Assembly: GCA_017305055.1 (NCBI GenBank)
Contig: JAFKMZ010000011.1
Location: 67,702-131,701, forward strand
DNA from: Lysobacterales bacterium
GTDB lineage: Bacteria; Pseudomonadota; Gammaproteobacteria; Xanthomonadales; Rhodanobacteraceae
Reading direction: 5' to 3'
Length of the DNA: 64,000 bases
Part shown: piece after piece, positions 32,720 to 41,982 of the stretch
Numbering within the stretch: the stretch's first letter is position 1
How the letters are laid out: each line of letters starts with the position of its first letter
Notes under the pieces: model-generated
Told to the model about the DNA's origin: nothing
What the model saw: the letters and a program-made list of their open reading frames with translations, nothing else
The model's database searches: none
Translations under genes and position numbers: made by a program

Positions 32720-33858
32720 CCAGCCGCCACCTGATCCCGTGCCTCGGCACCCTGGTCGTGTCTGGCTTGCTCGTGGGCTGCGGTGGCGGCGCGGACACGC
32801 CCACGGCCACCGACGACAGCAACACGGTAACCGTCAGCACCGTGCTGCCGCAGCGCCAGACCTTCCACGACACCATCGAGGCCGTCGGCACGGCACTGGG
32901 TGACCCGCATCGCGCACGAATTTTGAGCCTGGCCTATGGCGGCCAGATCGTGAGCGTGACCACCAGCGCGGGGCAGAGCGTGCGACGCGGCCAGCCGCTG
33001 CTGACGGTCAGCGCCGACCCGTCCACCCAGCAAGCATACGAACAGGCACAGGCGGCCCTTGGGCTGGCGCGTGGCGATCTGCAGCGCACCGAGAAGCTTG
33101 CGGCGCAGCGCCTGGCCACGCAGTCCCAGGTCGCCGCCGCACGCAAGAGCCTGGCCGATGCGCAGGCGGCACTGCACGCACAGCAAGCGATCGGCGGCGG
33201 CACCGGCAGCCACGCGGTCACGGCACCCAGCGACGGCGTGGTGACTGCGTTGCGGGTGGGACTGGGCGAGCGCGTGGCGGCAAACGCGCCGCTGCTGGAC
33301 TTCACGCCGGCGCACGCGCTGGTGGCGCAACTCAGCGTGCAGCCTGAGAGCGGTGGCAAGCTGCATGCAGGCATGCCGGTGCAATTGAAGAGCGTGTACG
33401 GGCCGGGTGCGGGCCTTACGGGCACGCTGCAGATGATCGGCCAGTCGATCGATCCGCAGACGCACCTGCTGCCGGCGCAAGTCGAACTGCCGGCCAGCGC
33501 GGGCGCCAGGCTGGTGGCCGGTGCCGCCGTGACGGCACGGATCGACGCCAGCGATTTCCAGGCGTGGGCCGTGCCGCGTGACGCGGTGCTGCATGACGAC
33601 CAGGGCGATTACCTGTTTCAGGTCCACGACGGCCACGCCAGACGCGTCGACGTGACGCTGCCCAGCCCCGACGGCACCACCGTCGGCGTGCAGGGGGCGA
33701 TCGACCCGCAGGCGCCGATCGTGGTGCTGGGCGTCTACGAACTCGCCGACGGCGACGCGGTAGCGGTCAGTACGCGGAAGACCGATGCCAGTCGGCCAGT
33801 CGCGGCGCCGCCGCCTGCCGCGACGCAGGCTCCGTCCAGCGCGGGTTCGGCGCGGTGA
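32716..33858 (+). CDS. RND efflux periplasmic adaptor (membrane fusion protein)
   Basis: A 380-residue HlyD/AcrA-type adaptor linking the RND pump with the outer-membrane factor. The lipoprotein signal ends in SGLLVGC (Cys near residue 20). Next come the barrel-sandwich lipoyl half (SLAYGGQIVSVTTSAGQSVRRGQ), a short helical hairpin (about 95-160), the second lipoyl half (APSDGVVTALRVGLGERV), and a membrane-proximal domain. The hairpin is short, as in MexA/BepF-like adaptors. No His/Met-rich metal-binding segment is visible. It overlaps both neighbours by four nt. Confidence 0.9.
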   Translation: MTSRHLIPCLGTLVVSGLLVGCGGGADTPTATDDSNTVTVSTVLPQRQTFHDTIEAVGTALGDPHRARILSLAYGGQIVSVTTSAGQSVRRGQPLLTVSADPSTQQAYEQAQAALGLARGDLQRTEKLAAQRLATQSQVAAARKSLADAQAALHAQQAIGGGTGSHAVTAPSDGVVTALRVGLGERVAANAPLLDFTPAHALVAQLSVQPESGGKLHAGMPVQLKSVYGPGAGLTGTLQMIGQSIDPQTHLLPAQVELPASAGARLVAGAAVTARIDASDFQAWAVPRDAVLHDDQGDYLFQVHDGHARRVDVTLPSPDGTTVGVQGAIDPQAPIVVLGVYELADGDAVAVSTRKTDASRPVAAPPPAATQAPSSAGSAR

Positions 33859-36800
33859 ACTTCAGCGTATGGATTCAGCGGCACCGCCGCTCGCTGCTTT
33901 TCCTGGCCTTCATGCTGGCCCTGGGCGGCGTCGCCAGCGCGTTTCTCATGCCGGTGGCGTTGTTCCCCAATGTCGCGTTCCCGCGGGTGCAGATGAGCAT
34001 CGATGCCGGCGACCAGCCGGCCGACCAGATGGCGATCCAGGTGACCACGCCGGTCGAGGTGGCGGTGCGCCGGGTGCGTGGCGTGCGCGACGTCAAGTCC
34101 ACCACCAGCCGCGGCAGCGCCGAGATCGAGGTGAGCTTCGACTGGGGCTTCGACATGAACGCGGCTCTGCAGGAGATCAACGGCGCCGCCGGCCAGGTGC
34201 TGACGCAGTTGCCGGCGGGCACGCAGCTGACTACCCGACGCATGGATCCCACCACCTTTCCCGAGCTTGGTTACAGCCTGCGTTCGCATACGCTCTCGCC
34301 GAGCGACTTGCACGATCTGGCCCAGTACCGGCTGCGGCCGCTGCTCAGCGCCATCACCGGCGTCGCGCACGTCGACGTGCAGGGTGGCGAGGTTGCCGAG
34401 TTCCACGCCGACGTGGATCCGGGCAAGTTGCGCGCGCGCGGCCTGAGCCTGGCCGAGGTCACCCAGGCCGTCAGCAGCGCCGCCACGATCCAGGCGATGG
34501 GCCGCATCTCGGACCATTACAAGCTGTACCTGCTGCTGGCCGACAACCAGCCGACCACCCTTGCCGCCTTGGGCGACATCGTGGTGCGGGCGTCGCCGGG
34601 CGGCGTCATTCGCCTCAAGGACGTCGCGCGACTCAGCCTGAGCCATGTGCCGCAGTGGATCCGGGTCAACGCCGACGGCCAGAATGCGGTGCTGCTGCAG
34701 ATCTACCAGCAGCCCGGTGGCAACAGCGTGCAGATCGCCAGGGATGTGAAGCAGAAGCTCGCCGACTATGCGCCGCAGCTGCCTGCGGGCGTGCACATTG
34801 CCAACTGGTACGACCAGACCGAGCTGGTGACGGCGGCGGCCAGCAGCGTGCGCGACGCGATCCTGGTCGGGATCGTGCTCGCCGGGCTGATCCTGCTCGT
34901 GTTCCTGCGCAACACGCGGGTGATCCTGATCGCGCTGATTGTGGTGCCTTCGGTACTGGCGATCACCGTGCTGCTGCTGTCCGTGCTTGGCATGAGCTTC
35001 AACATGATGACGCTGGGCGGCATGGCGGCAGCGGTCGGCCTGATCATCGACGACATCATCGTGATGCTGGAACACATCATGCGTCGCGTCGGCGGTGGCA
35101 GCGGCGAAATCCACGAGCGCGTGGCCGCGGCGGCGTGGGAATTCACCCGGCCGCTGACCGGCTCCAGCGCTGCCACCGTCATCATCTTCCTGCCGCTGGC
35201 GTTCCTGACCGGCGTCACCGGCGCCTTTTTCAAGGCGCTGTCGCTGACCATGGCCAGCGCGCTGATCATTTCCTACCTGCTGACCTGGGTCGCGGTGCCA
35301 TTGCTGGCCGAGCGCTTCCTCGACCGAAAGCATCTCGCCGAACCCGGACAGGGCCGCTTCACCCGCCGGATGATGGCCGGCTACCAGAGCGCGCTGGCAC
35401 GCGGACTGCGGCGGCCGTGGCTGGTGCTGGTGATCATCGTCCCGCTGCTCGCGCTCGGCGGCCTGGCTTATACCCAGGTCGGCTCTGGCTTCATGCCGCA
35501 CATGGACGAGGGTGGTTTCATCCTCGACTACCTGTCGCCGCCGGGCACCTCGCTGGAGGAAACCGACCGCCTGCTGCGCCAGGTCGAAACCATCATCCGG
35601 GCCAATCCCTACGTCGACACCTATTCGCGGCGCACGGGCCTGCAGCTCGGCGGCGGCCTGACCGAGGCGAACAACGGCGACTTCTTCGTGCGTCTGCGGA
35701 ACGGCTCCCGGCCCTCGACCGAACAGGTCATGGAAACGGTGCGCAGCCAGGTGGAGAAGCAGGTGCCGGGGCTGGATGTCGACGTGGCGCAGTTGATGGA
35801 GGACCTGATTGGCGACCTGGTTGCGGTGCCGCAGCCGATCGAGGTGCAGCTCTCCGGCGCCGATGCCGCCACGCTGAACGCCACCGCGAAAAGGGTCGCG
35901 GCGAGAATCGGCAAGATCGACGGCGTGGTCAGCGTGCTCGACGGCATCAACCCGGCCGGCGATGCGCTGACCATCAAGGTCGATGAAACGCGGGCCGCAC
36001 TCGAGGGCCTCGACCCGGTGGGCGTCACTGACCAGGTGGCGGCGGCGGTCGATGGCACGGTCGCCGCCCGCATGCCCGAGGGCGACAAAGTGGTGGGTGT
36101 GCGCGTGCGGCTGCCGGACAGTGCGCATCAGCGCATCGAGCAGATCGAGCACCTGTTGATCCGCGCGCCCGATGGCCACGTCCTGCCGCTGTCGCGGGTG
36201 GCCACCATCACCCAGGTACAGGGCCAGCCGGAGATCACGCGGATCAACCTCAAGCGCACGGTCTCGGTGACTGGCCGCCTCAGCGGCCGCAGCCTGGGTG
36301 CGGCCGTCGCGGATGTGAAAAGGGCGATGAACACGAGGGGGCTGCTGCCCAAGGGCGTGGTCTATCAGTTGGGTGGTACCTACCAGCAGCAGCAGCAGGC
36401 GTTTCGTGGCCTCATGATCGTGATGGCGGCGGCCATCGCGCTGGTATTCACCCTGTTGCTGTTCCTGTACGAGAGTTTCCGCGTGGCGATCGTCGTCCTG
36501 CTCATGCCCTTGCTCGCCGTTCCCGCCGTGTTCGTGGGGCTGTGGGTGACCGGCGTCGAGCTCAACATCTCGGCGATGATGGGCATGACGATGATCGTGG
36601 GCATCGTCACCGAGCTGGCGATCTTCTTTTTTTCCGAGCTGCAGCAGGCCGAGCGGGGGATGACGCTGCATGATGCCCTGCATGCGGCTGGCGAACACCG
36701 GACGCGGCCGATCCTGATGTCGACCCTGGCGGCGATCCTGACCCTGTTGCCGCTCGCGCTCGCCATCGGCCAGGGTTCGCAGATGCAGCAGCCGCTGGCT

Positions 36801-36935
36801 ATCGCGATCATCTCCGGCATGCTGGTGCAGCTGCCGCTGGTGCTGCTGGTGATGCCGGTGTTGTACGCGCTGCTGCGCCGAGGTCCGGCTGCCCGCGGGT
36901 CCGCACCCACCACGCCGCCGTCGGCGCACGTCTGA
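33855..36935 (+). CDS. RND family efflux pump, inner-membrane transporter
   Basis: A 1026-residue proton-driven RND transporter with 12 spans and two large periplasmic loops. The TM4 acidic pair D399-D400 (GLIIDDIIVMLEH) is present, as in the HAE drug-efflux group. In TM10 the position of the AcrB Lys is E920 (GIVTELAIFF), which departs from AcrB-type relays. The GTG at 33855 overlaps the adaptor stop (GTGA). Substrate is unknown: the gene order (lipoprotein OMF, adaptor, pump, divergent two-component system) recalls CusCBA/CzcCBA, but metal-binding signatures were not seen, so a drug or metabolite substrate is equally likely. Confidence 0.92.
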   Translation: MNFSVWIQRHRRSLLFLAFMLALGGVASAFLMPVALFPNVAFPRVQMSIDAGDQPADQMAIQVTTPVEVAVRRVRGVRDVKSTTSRGSAEIEVSFDWGFDMNAALQEINGAAGQVLTQLPAGTQLTTRRMDPTTFPELGYSLRSHTLSPSDLHDLAQYRLRPLLSAITGVAHVDVQGGEVAEFHADVDPGKLRARGLSLAEVTQAVSSAATIQAMGRISDHYKLYLLLADNQPTTLAALGDIVVRASPGGVIRLKDVARLSLSHVPQWIRVNADGQNAVLLQIYQQPGGNSVQIARDVKQKLADYAPQLPAGVHIANWYDQTELVTAAASSVRDAILVGIVLAGLILLVFLRNTRVILIALIVVPSVLAITVLLLSVLGMSFNMMTLGGMAAAVGLIIDDIIVMLEHIMRRVGGGSGEIHERVAAAAWEFTRPLTGSSAATVIIFLPLAFLTGVTGAFFKALSLTMASALIISYLLTWVAVPLLAERFLDRKHLAEPGQGRFTRRMMAGYQSALARGLRRPWLVLVIIVPLLALGGLAYTQVGSGFMPHMDEGGFILDYLSPPGTSLEETDRLLRQVETIIRANPYVDTYSRRTGLQLGGGLTEANNGDFFVRLRNGSRPSTEQVMETVRSQVEKQVPGLDVDVAQLMEDLIGDLVAVPQPIEVQLSGADAATLNATAKRVAARIGKIDGVVSVLDGINPAGDALTIKVDETRAALEGLDPVGVTDQVAAAVDGTVAARMPEGDKVVGVRVRLPDSAHQRIEQIEHLLIRAPDGHVLPLSRVATITQVQGQPEITRINLKRTVSVTGRLSGRSLGAAVADVKRAMNTRGLLPKGVVYQLGGTYQQQQQAFRGLMIVMAAAIALVFTLLLFLYESFRVAIVVLLMPLLAVPAVFVGLWVTGVELNISAMMGMTMIVGIVTELAIFFFSELQQAERGMTLHDALHAAGEHRTRPILMSTLAAILTLLPLALAIGQGSQMQQPLAIAIISGMLVQLPLVLLVMPVLYALLRRGPAARGSAPTTPPSAHV

Positions 36936-37051
36936 ATCCCTGCGCCGGGTATCAGGCGCCGGCGGTCGATGCATGCTGCGGCCAAGGAGTCGATGCCGCA
37001 GAAGCCGTCGCGTCCGCAGGTCCTTGGCAGGCCTGTTGCTTGGCTCACGGT

Positions 37052-37309
37052 ATGAATGACACCGCCTACGACATTTCCCACCTGCTGGCACTCGATTCCG
37101 AGTCGCTGGTTGCGGGGCCCTCAGCCAAGGCCGGGCAATTGGCGCCACCGGCGCGGACGGTACCGCGGCAGTTTACGAAGGTCGAAGTGCAGGATGCGCT
37201 GTCGCGCGAATTGATGTGCACCGCGGAAATCCATGAAGCGCTGATCCGGCAATACCTGCGCAGCAAGGACAAGCCGTTTCAGGACATTCCTGGCGTGGAT
37301 GGCTCATAG
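37052..37309 (+). CDS. Small conserved-looking hypothetical protein
   Basis: An 85-residue acidic/neutral protein with no signal peptide or membrane span and no family I recognise. Codon use (strong G/C at third positions) looks coding. The middle and end (PRQFTKVEVQDALSRELMCTA, EIHEALIRQYLRSKDKPFQD) read like a helical domain. The ATG at 37052 (MNDTAYD) is taken as start; a TTG lies four codons upstream. It stands alone 116 nt after the efflux operon, with a strong terminator hairpin 187 nt downstream. Confidence 0.55.
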   Translation: MNDTAYDISHLLALDSESLVAGPSAKAGQLAPPARTVPRQFTKVEVQDALSRELMCTAEIHEALIRQYLRSKDKPFQDIPGVDGS

Positions 37310-37613
37310 CGGTGCATCGAAGCCAGGTCCTGCCTGGCCTTCGTCCAACCGGATTCGTGATCCAGGCTCCCCGCGTCACTCTGTGCTGCCGCGGATGGGC
37401 CAAAGTTGCCGTTTTGTGACACGGCGCACATTTTGGCAAGCTGGATGGCTGATTGCCGCTGGCTGCGGGGGCAGAGGCCGCGGTGAAGGGTGGCGAACAC
37501 GAAAAACCCGGGCTGGCCCGGGTTTTTCGTGTTGCATTGCCGCAGCGCTTGCCGCTGTCGGCTGGTCCCGCCCGGATCCCTGTCGCGCAGGTACCGGTGT
37601 GGCCGTCAGCCGG
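37310..37613. other. Intergenic region with bidirectional terminator
   Basis: These 304 nt separate the small hypothetical gene from the convergent OmpA-like lipoprotein. I see no convincing reading frame. The clear element is the 17-bp hairpin at 37496-37533, listed separately. The stretch around 37400-37440 is somewhat AT-richer than its surroundings but gives no promoter I would defend. Confidence 0.6.
37496..37533. terminator. Strong bidirectional intrinsic terminator
   Basis: A perfect 17-bp inverted repeat with a 4-nt loop (CTGG): left arm 37496-37512 and right arm 37517-37533. The GC core CCCGGG is next to five A on one side and five T on the other, so a hairpin followed by a U-tract forms from either strand. 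It lies between the convergent 37052-37309 and 37614-38231 genes. Confidence 0.9.
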
Positions 37614-38231
37614 TCAGGATGACTGGCCCATGCCGTTGCTGGAGCTGGACGCGCCTGTGGAATCCACCGTCAAGGCAACACGGCGGTTGTCTGCGCCCTG
37701 ATCGCGGGTGCCGCCCTTGGTGACCTGGCGATTGGTGTCCTTGCCGTAGCTGACCGCGCGGACCTGGTCGGCGTTCAGCCCGCTGCTCACCAGGAACTCA
37801 CGCACCGCGTTGGCGCGCTCCATTCCCAGCTTCTTGTTGTAGCTGCTGGAGCCTGCCGGGTCGGTAAAGCCTTCCACGGTGATCAGCACGTTCGGGTGGT
37901 ATTTGCTGATGGTCTGGGCAAAGTCCTGCAGTGCCGGCTTGTCCTGCGCGTTCAGTTCGGCGCTGTCGAACGCGAAGTGCGCCACGGTGTCGACATTGAC
38001 GCGCCCCTGCATGGCCGTGATGGCCGCGTCATACTTGGAGAATTGTGATGCCATTTGCTGCTTGATCGCGTCGATCTCGCCCTGCTGGGTCTTGAGGGTG
38101 TTGCCCTGCTCCTGCACCGTCTGCTGCAGTTGCTGGAAATCGGTCTGCTTCACATACTGCGAGCAGCCAGCCAGGCCCAGCGCGGCGAAACCTGCCGCCA
38201 AGACCGCCATGCGTGTCATTTTCATGTTCAT
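37614..38231 (-). CDS. OmpA-family lipoprotein
   Basis: A 205-residue outer-membrane lipoprotein. Signal peptide with lipobox GLAGC (Cys near residue 23), a coiled-coil spacer rich in Gln (about 28-75), then an OmpA-like peptidoglycan-binding domain (about 85-190). That domain has VAHFAFDSAELN, ITVEGFTDPAGS and MERANAVREFL, including the Asp and Arg that bind meso-DAP. A Ser-rich tail ends the protein. The ATG at 38231 is four nt after GGAGAG, and a second ATG two codons on is better spaced; both give the same signal. It probably anchors the outer membrane to the wall as a second, Pal-like protein. Confidence 0.88.
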   Translation of the reverse strand: MNMKMTRMAVLAAGFAALGLAGCSQYVKQTDFQQLQQTVQEQGNTLKTQQGEIDAIKQQMASQFSKYDAAITAMQGRVNVDTVAHFAFDSAELNAQDKPALQDFAQTISKYHPNVLITVEGFTDPAGSSSYNKKLGMERANAVREFLVSSGLNADQVRAVSYGKDTNRQVTKGGTRDQGADNRRVALTVDSTGASSSSNGMGQSS

Positions 38232-38497
38232 CGTGCTCTCCAAGCTGTTTGCTCACGTGGCTGACAGCACGGCGCAAGCGGGAGGATGGAAATCGTCAAG
38301 GTGCTGTCGGGTTCGAACCTACCGTATTCGGGCCCTCAGCACACCCCGGGTTTGAACTCCCGTCGTGCCCTCGTTCAGCTTCGGCGAACTGTACGCGGGA
38401 GCACGTGGCCTGGCTGTGCAGGTGATGTGCAGACAGTGTGAAGGGTACCCAGGCGTTTGACGTGCGCGCCCGTGCGGCACACGCATGGGTGCGCGCC

Positions 38498-40288
38498 TCA
38501 GTCGATGTCGGGCAGGCTGTCCACCCCGGCCTCGATGGCTGCCTGATGGCCGAGGCAACGCGGCAGGATGCGCGTGAAGTAGAAGCGCGCCGTGTCGCGT
38601 TTGGCCTTCCGGAACGCAGCGGCCTGTCCACCCGACTCGGCGGCCGCCACGCTGCGCGCCCACAGGTAGGCCAGGGTGAGATAGCCGGAGTAGTAGAGGT
38701 AGTCGACGGCGGCGGCGCCGACTTCCTCGGCGTTGGCCTGGGCCCGTGCCGCCAGGCTGGTGGTGAGGCCCACCCATTTCGTGCTCATGTCGGCGAGCAC
38801 GGTGGTGAAGGCTGCGAGCTGCGGGTCGTCCTGGTGGCGGGCGCAGAAAGCGCCGATCTCGCCGACCAGGCGCTTGAACCCGGCGCCCTGCAGCTTCAGG
38901 ATCTTGCGCCCCAGCAGATCCTCGGCCTGGATGCCGGTGGTGCCTTCGTACAAGGTGATGATGCGTGCGTCGCGCACGAATTGCTCCATGCCGTTCTCGG
39001 CGATGTAGCCGTGACCGCCGTAGATCTGCAGAGCTTCCTTGGTGGATTCCTGGGCCAGCTCGGTGGCCAGCGCCTTGGCGATGGGGATGAGGAACGCCAC
39101 CAGGTCGCCAGCGGCCTGACGCGCCGCCTCGTCTTCGGCGCGCGCCTCGATGTCCCGCTGCAGCGCCGTATACAACACCAGCACGCGCGAGCCTTCCACA
39201 AACGCGCGCTGGGTCAGCAGCATGCGTCGTACGTCCGGTTGCGCCAGCAGGTTGTCGGCCGGCAGGTCGGGGAAGCGTGGGCCGGATGCCGCCCGCGACT
39301 GCAGGCGTTCGCGTGCATAGGTGAGGCTGTTTTGCCATGCCCGTTCGGACAGCGCCAGGCCCTGTACGCCGACCGAGAGCCGCGCCGCATTCATCATGGT
39401 GAACATGGCCGCCAGACCCTTGTGCGGTCGGCTGATCATGTAGCCCACTGCGCCGTCGAAATTCATCACGCAGGTCGAGCAGGCATGGATGCCCATCTTG
39501 TGTTCGATGGCGCCGGCGGTGACCGGGTTGCGTTCGCCCAGGCTGCCGTCGGCATTCACCTTGAACTTGGGCACGATGAACATGGAGATGCCGGCGCTGC
39601 CAGGCGGTGCATCGGGCAGGCGGGCCAGTACCAGGTGGACGATGTTTTCCGTCAGGTCGTGCTCACCGGCACTGATGAAGATCTTGGTGCCGCTTAGCCG
39701 GTAGCTGGCGTGGCCTTCGGCGTCGGGACCGGCGGGATCGGCCCGGGTCTTGAGCAGGCCGAGGTCCGAGCCGGCCTGCGGCTCGGTCAGGCACATGGTG
39801 CCGGTCCAGCGGCCCTCGATGATGGGGCGCATGAAGCGTTCGCGCTGCCACTCCTCGCCATGCATTTCCAGTGCGTGCGTGGCGCCTTCGGAAAGCAGCG
39901 GATAGAGGCTCCAGGCGAGATTGCCCGACTGGAAGATTTCCGTTGTGGCGATGCCGAGTACCAGGGGCAGGGCCTGGCCACCATAGCGCTCCGGATTGGT
40001 CAGGCTGGTCCAGCCGCCCTCGGCGAACTGGGCGAAGGCGTGCTTGAAGCCGCGCGGGGTGGTGACGGTGTGGGTCTGCGGGTCGAAATGGCAGCCCTCG
40101 GCATCTGCCGGGGCATTGGTCGGCGCCAGAACCTGTTCGCTGAGTTGTGCGGCGCCTTCCAGCACCGCGTCGAAAATGCCGCGCGTATGCTCCTCGCCTC
40201 CGCGCAAGCCGTGCAGGATCTGGTCTGCGCCAAGTACATCGAACAGGACGAAGCGCAGGTCGTCGAGTGGGGCGGTGTAGGCAGTCAT
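38498..40288 (-). CDS. Acyl-CoA dehydrogenase (long form, C-terminal extension)
   Basis: A 596-residue FAD-dependent acyl-CoA dehydrogenase that oxidises acyl-CoA to enoyl-CoA. The conserved FAD/substrate regions MCLTEPQAGSDLG near residue 160 and YGGHGYIAENGMEQFVRDARI near 428 are followed by the catalytic-base region LYEGTTGIQAEDLLGR. The C-terminal 110 residues form the extra helical domain found in the AcdA/FadE-like long subgroup (DmdC relatives). Chain preference is unknown. The lipoprotein gene ends 41 nt upstream in the same direction. Confidence 0.93.
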   Translation of the reverse strand: MTAYTAPLDDLRFVLFDVLGADQILHGLRGGEEHTRGIFDAVLEGAAQLSEQVLAPTNAPADAEGCHFDPQTHTVTTPRGFKHAFAQFAEGGWTSLTNPERYGGQALPLVLGIATTEIFQSGNLAWSLYPLLSEGATHALEMHGEEWQRERFMRPIIEGRWTGTMCLTEPQAGSDLGLLKTRADPAGPDAEGHASYRLSGTKIFISAGEHDLTENIVHLVLARLPDAPPGSAGISMFIVPKFKVNADGSLGERNPVTAGAIEHKMGIHACSTCVMNFDGAVGYMISRPHKGLAAMFTMMNAARLSVGVQGLALSERAWQNSLTYARERLQSRAASGPRFPDLPADNLLAQPDVRRMLLTQRAFVEGSRVLVLYTALQRDIEARAEDEAARQAAGDLVAFLIPIAKALATELAQESTKEALQIYGGHGYIAENGMEQFVRDARIITLYEGTTGIQAEDLLGRKILKLQGAGFKRLVGEIGAFCARHQDDPQLAAFTTVLADMSTKWVGLTTSLAARAQANAEEVGAAAVDYLYYSGYLTLAYLWARSVAAAESGGQAAAFRKAKRDTARFYFTRILPRCLGHQAAIEAGVDSLPDID

Positions 40289-40328
40289 GCGGCGTTCTCC
40301 GGATAACGAGGGAGCCCGGCCAACGAGC

Positions 40329-40811
40329 TCAGCGATAGGTGTTGGCGATACCCGGCACCGGCGACAGCCAGTCGGTGCCGTGGAAAGGGAAATCCTGCGG
40401 CTTCTTGGCCTGTTCGGGCGTAGCCGTCACGCTGCCGCTTATCTGGTATTCCAACGCGCCGGCGCTGCCCTTGGCCGCGATTGCCTGCAAGGCCTGCGAC
40501 ATGTTCGCGGTGGGCAACACGACCAGGCTGATGACGTCGCCGGCCAGCTCCGGTATCGAGCGCTTGAACGTGGCGTGCAGCCGTACCGGGATCTCTTTGC
40601 CGATGCGCAGTTGTCCGCTGAGCGCGGTGAAATCCATCCCGGCATAGCTGTTGTTCTGGATGCGCAAGGTGAGTTGCCACTGCCCATCCGGCTGCACCAT
40701 GAGCTGCTGGATGCTCACCTGCGGTGGAAATACACTCTTGCGCGGCGGCCCACAACCCAGGATCGCGCCGCCCAGGAGCACCAGCAGCAGGCATTGCAGC
40801 AGTCGTCGCAT
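40329..40811 (-). CDS. Putative LEA-type lipoprotein
   Basis: A 160-residue predicted lipoprotein. The signal LLLVLLGGAILGC places the lipid Cys near residue 20. The mature part is a single beta-rich domain (LTLRIQNNSYAGMDFTALSG, IPVRLHATFKR) resembling LEA14/WHy-type beta-sandwiches found in other bacterial lipoproteins; that assignment is by pattern only. The ATG at 40811 is used; a TTG two codons upstream is possible. Its position upstream of the acyl-CoA dehydrogenase suggests one transcript, without an obvious functional link. Confidence 0.7.
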   Translation of the reverse strand: MRRLLQCLLLVLLGGAILGCGPPRKSVFPPQVSIQQLMVQPDGQWQLTLRIQNNSYAGMDFTALSGQLRIGKEIPVRLHATFKRSIPELAGDVISLVVLPTANMSQALQAIAAKGSAGALEYQISGSVTATPEQAKKPQDFPFHGTDWLSPVPGIANTYR

Positions 40812-40942
40812 GGCCAAGTCTCGAGCAATGCATCGATACTAGCCGAGGCGGCCACGCACTGTCATATGGACGCCGCCATGCTCGTGGCGGCCAGCGGTAG
40901 CCTGGATGACTCGGGGCGAGTCCTGTCGATTGGGAGTTGGCG

Positions 40943-41833
40943 ATGTCTTTGCAGTTGCCCTGGTTGCAGCTGGACGTGTTTTCGGACCGCCTGTTTGCCG
41001 GCAATCCGCTGGCGGTGGTGCTGGATGCCGGGACCCTGGATGCGGTGCAGATGCAGCGCGTCGCACGCTGGACGAATCTTTCCGAGACCGCGTTTCTGCT
41101 GCCGGTGACCGATCCGGCGGCGGACTATCACGTGCGCATCTTCACTCCGCGCCAGGAGCTGCCGTATGCGGGTCACCCCAGCGTCGGTGCCGCGTATGCC
41201 GCGCTGGATGCCGGCATGGTCGGTGCCGGCAAATCCCGCCTGGTGCAGCAGTGTGCCGCCGGCTTGCTGCCGGTGCAGGTCGAGGGCACGGGCGCAGCGT
41301 GCATCATCCACGTGCAGGCGCCTGCTGCGCGGCTGCGCGAACATGACACCACCGCCATGCAGCGTCTGGCCGCGTCCCTGGGCGCGCCGCTCGAGCCGGG
41401 CCGCTGGCGCGAGGTGGACAACGGGCCGCGCTGGCTGGTCTGCGACCTGGGCCAGGCGGCCGTGGTGCGGGCGCTGCATCCCGACATGGCGGCGTTGGCG
41501 GCACTGAGTATGGACTGGTCGGTGATCGGTGCCTGTGTCTTCGGCCGTGAGCCGGAGGGCGCGGTGGCGATGGCGGTGCGCGCGTTCTGCCCGGCCGACG
41601 GCATCCCCGAGGATCCGGTGACCGGCAGCGCGAATGCGGCGATCGCCGCCTACCTGCAGGCCACCGGTGGCCTGGGCCTTTATGGCCGGCAGTGGCGGGC
41701 GAGCCAGGGCCGCGAGGTCGGTCGCGATGGCTACCTGGAGGTGCGTGTCGACGGGGACGGCGGCGCGATCAGCGTGGGTGGCGCCTGCTGCATCGGTGTG
41801 CGTGGCATGTTGCGGCTCGACGCAGCTTCCTGA
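40943..41833 (+). CDS. PhzF-family epimerase/isomerase-like protein
   Basis: A 296-residue protein of the PhzF family (diaminopimelate-epimerase fold). The opening LDVFSDRLFAGNPLAVVLD, the catalytic Glu in NLSETAFLLP near residue 48, TPRQELPYAGHPSVGAAYA near 75, and EDPVTGSANAA near 230 are all characteristic. Apart from phenazine synthesis, most members have unknown substrates, and no phenazine genes are present here, so a generic isomerase is the safe call. The ATG at 40943 is six nt after GGGAG. Confidence 0.88.
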   Translation: MSLQLPWLQLDVFSDRLFAGNPLAVVLDAGTLDAVQMQRVARWTNLSETAFLLPVTDPAADYHVRIFTPRQELPYAGHPSVGAAYAALDAGMVGAGKSRLVQQCAAGLLPVQVEGTGAACIIHVQAPAARLREHDTTAMQRLAASLGAPLEPGRWREVDNGPRWLVCDLGQAAVVRALHPDMAALAALSMDWSVIGACVFGREPEGAVAMAVRAFCPADGIPEDPVTGSANAAIAAYLQATGGLGLYGRQWRASQGREVGRDGYLEVRVDGDGGAISVGGACCIGVRGMLRLDAAS

Positions 41834-41982
41834 GCGATTGCGGAGCGGCCGCGGCCCACGCCGGCGTCGCCGGACGTGGCCATGGTCGCGGCATCGGCGT
41901 GCCACCGCCGTTCAGCCGCGCCTATACCTTGCACGGCAGGTGCAATGCGACAATGTGCGCAGAGTTTCCGGAGGAGACACGC

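Noticed and set aside
31286-36935. CusCBA-type copper/silver efflux system
   Set aside because: The layout is similar, but the adaptor and channel lack Met/His-rich metal sites and the pump has a TM4 Asp pair of the drug-efflux type, so no metal was assigned.
33735-37148. 1137-codon minus-strand frame opposite the RND pump
   Set aside because: Arg/His/Gln/Asp-rich nonsense typical of antisense frames in GC-rich DNA; the plus strand encodes a full RND transporter.
38296-38631. Short minus-strand frame ending with a tRNA-like peptide
   Set aside because: The end of the frame comes from the T-arm-like fragments, and the rest is antisense to intergenic and dehydrogenase sequence; no coding support.
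40943-41833. Phenazine biosynthesis gene phzF
   Set aside because: The family match is clear but no other phz genes are present; the wider PhzF-like family has many other roles.
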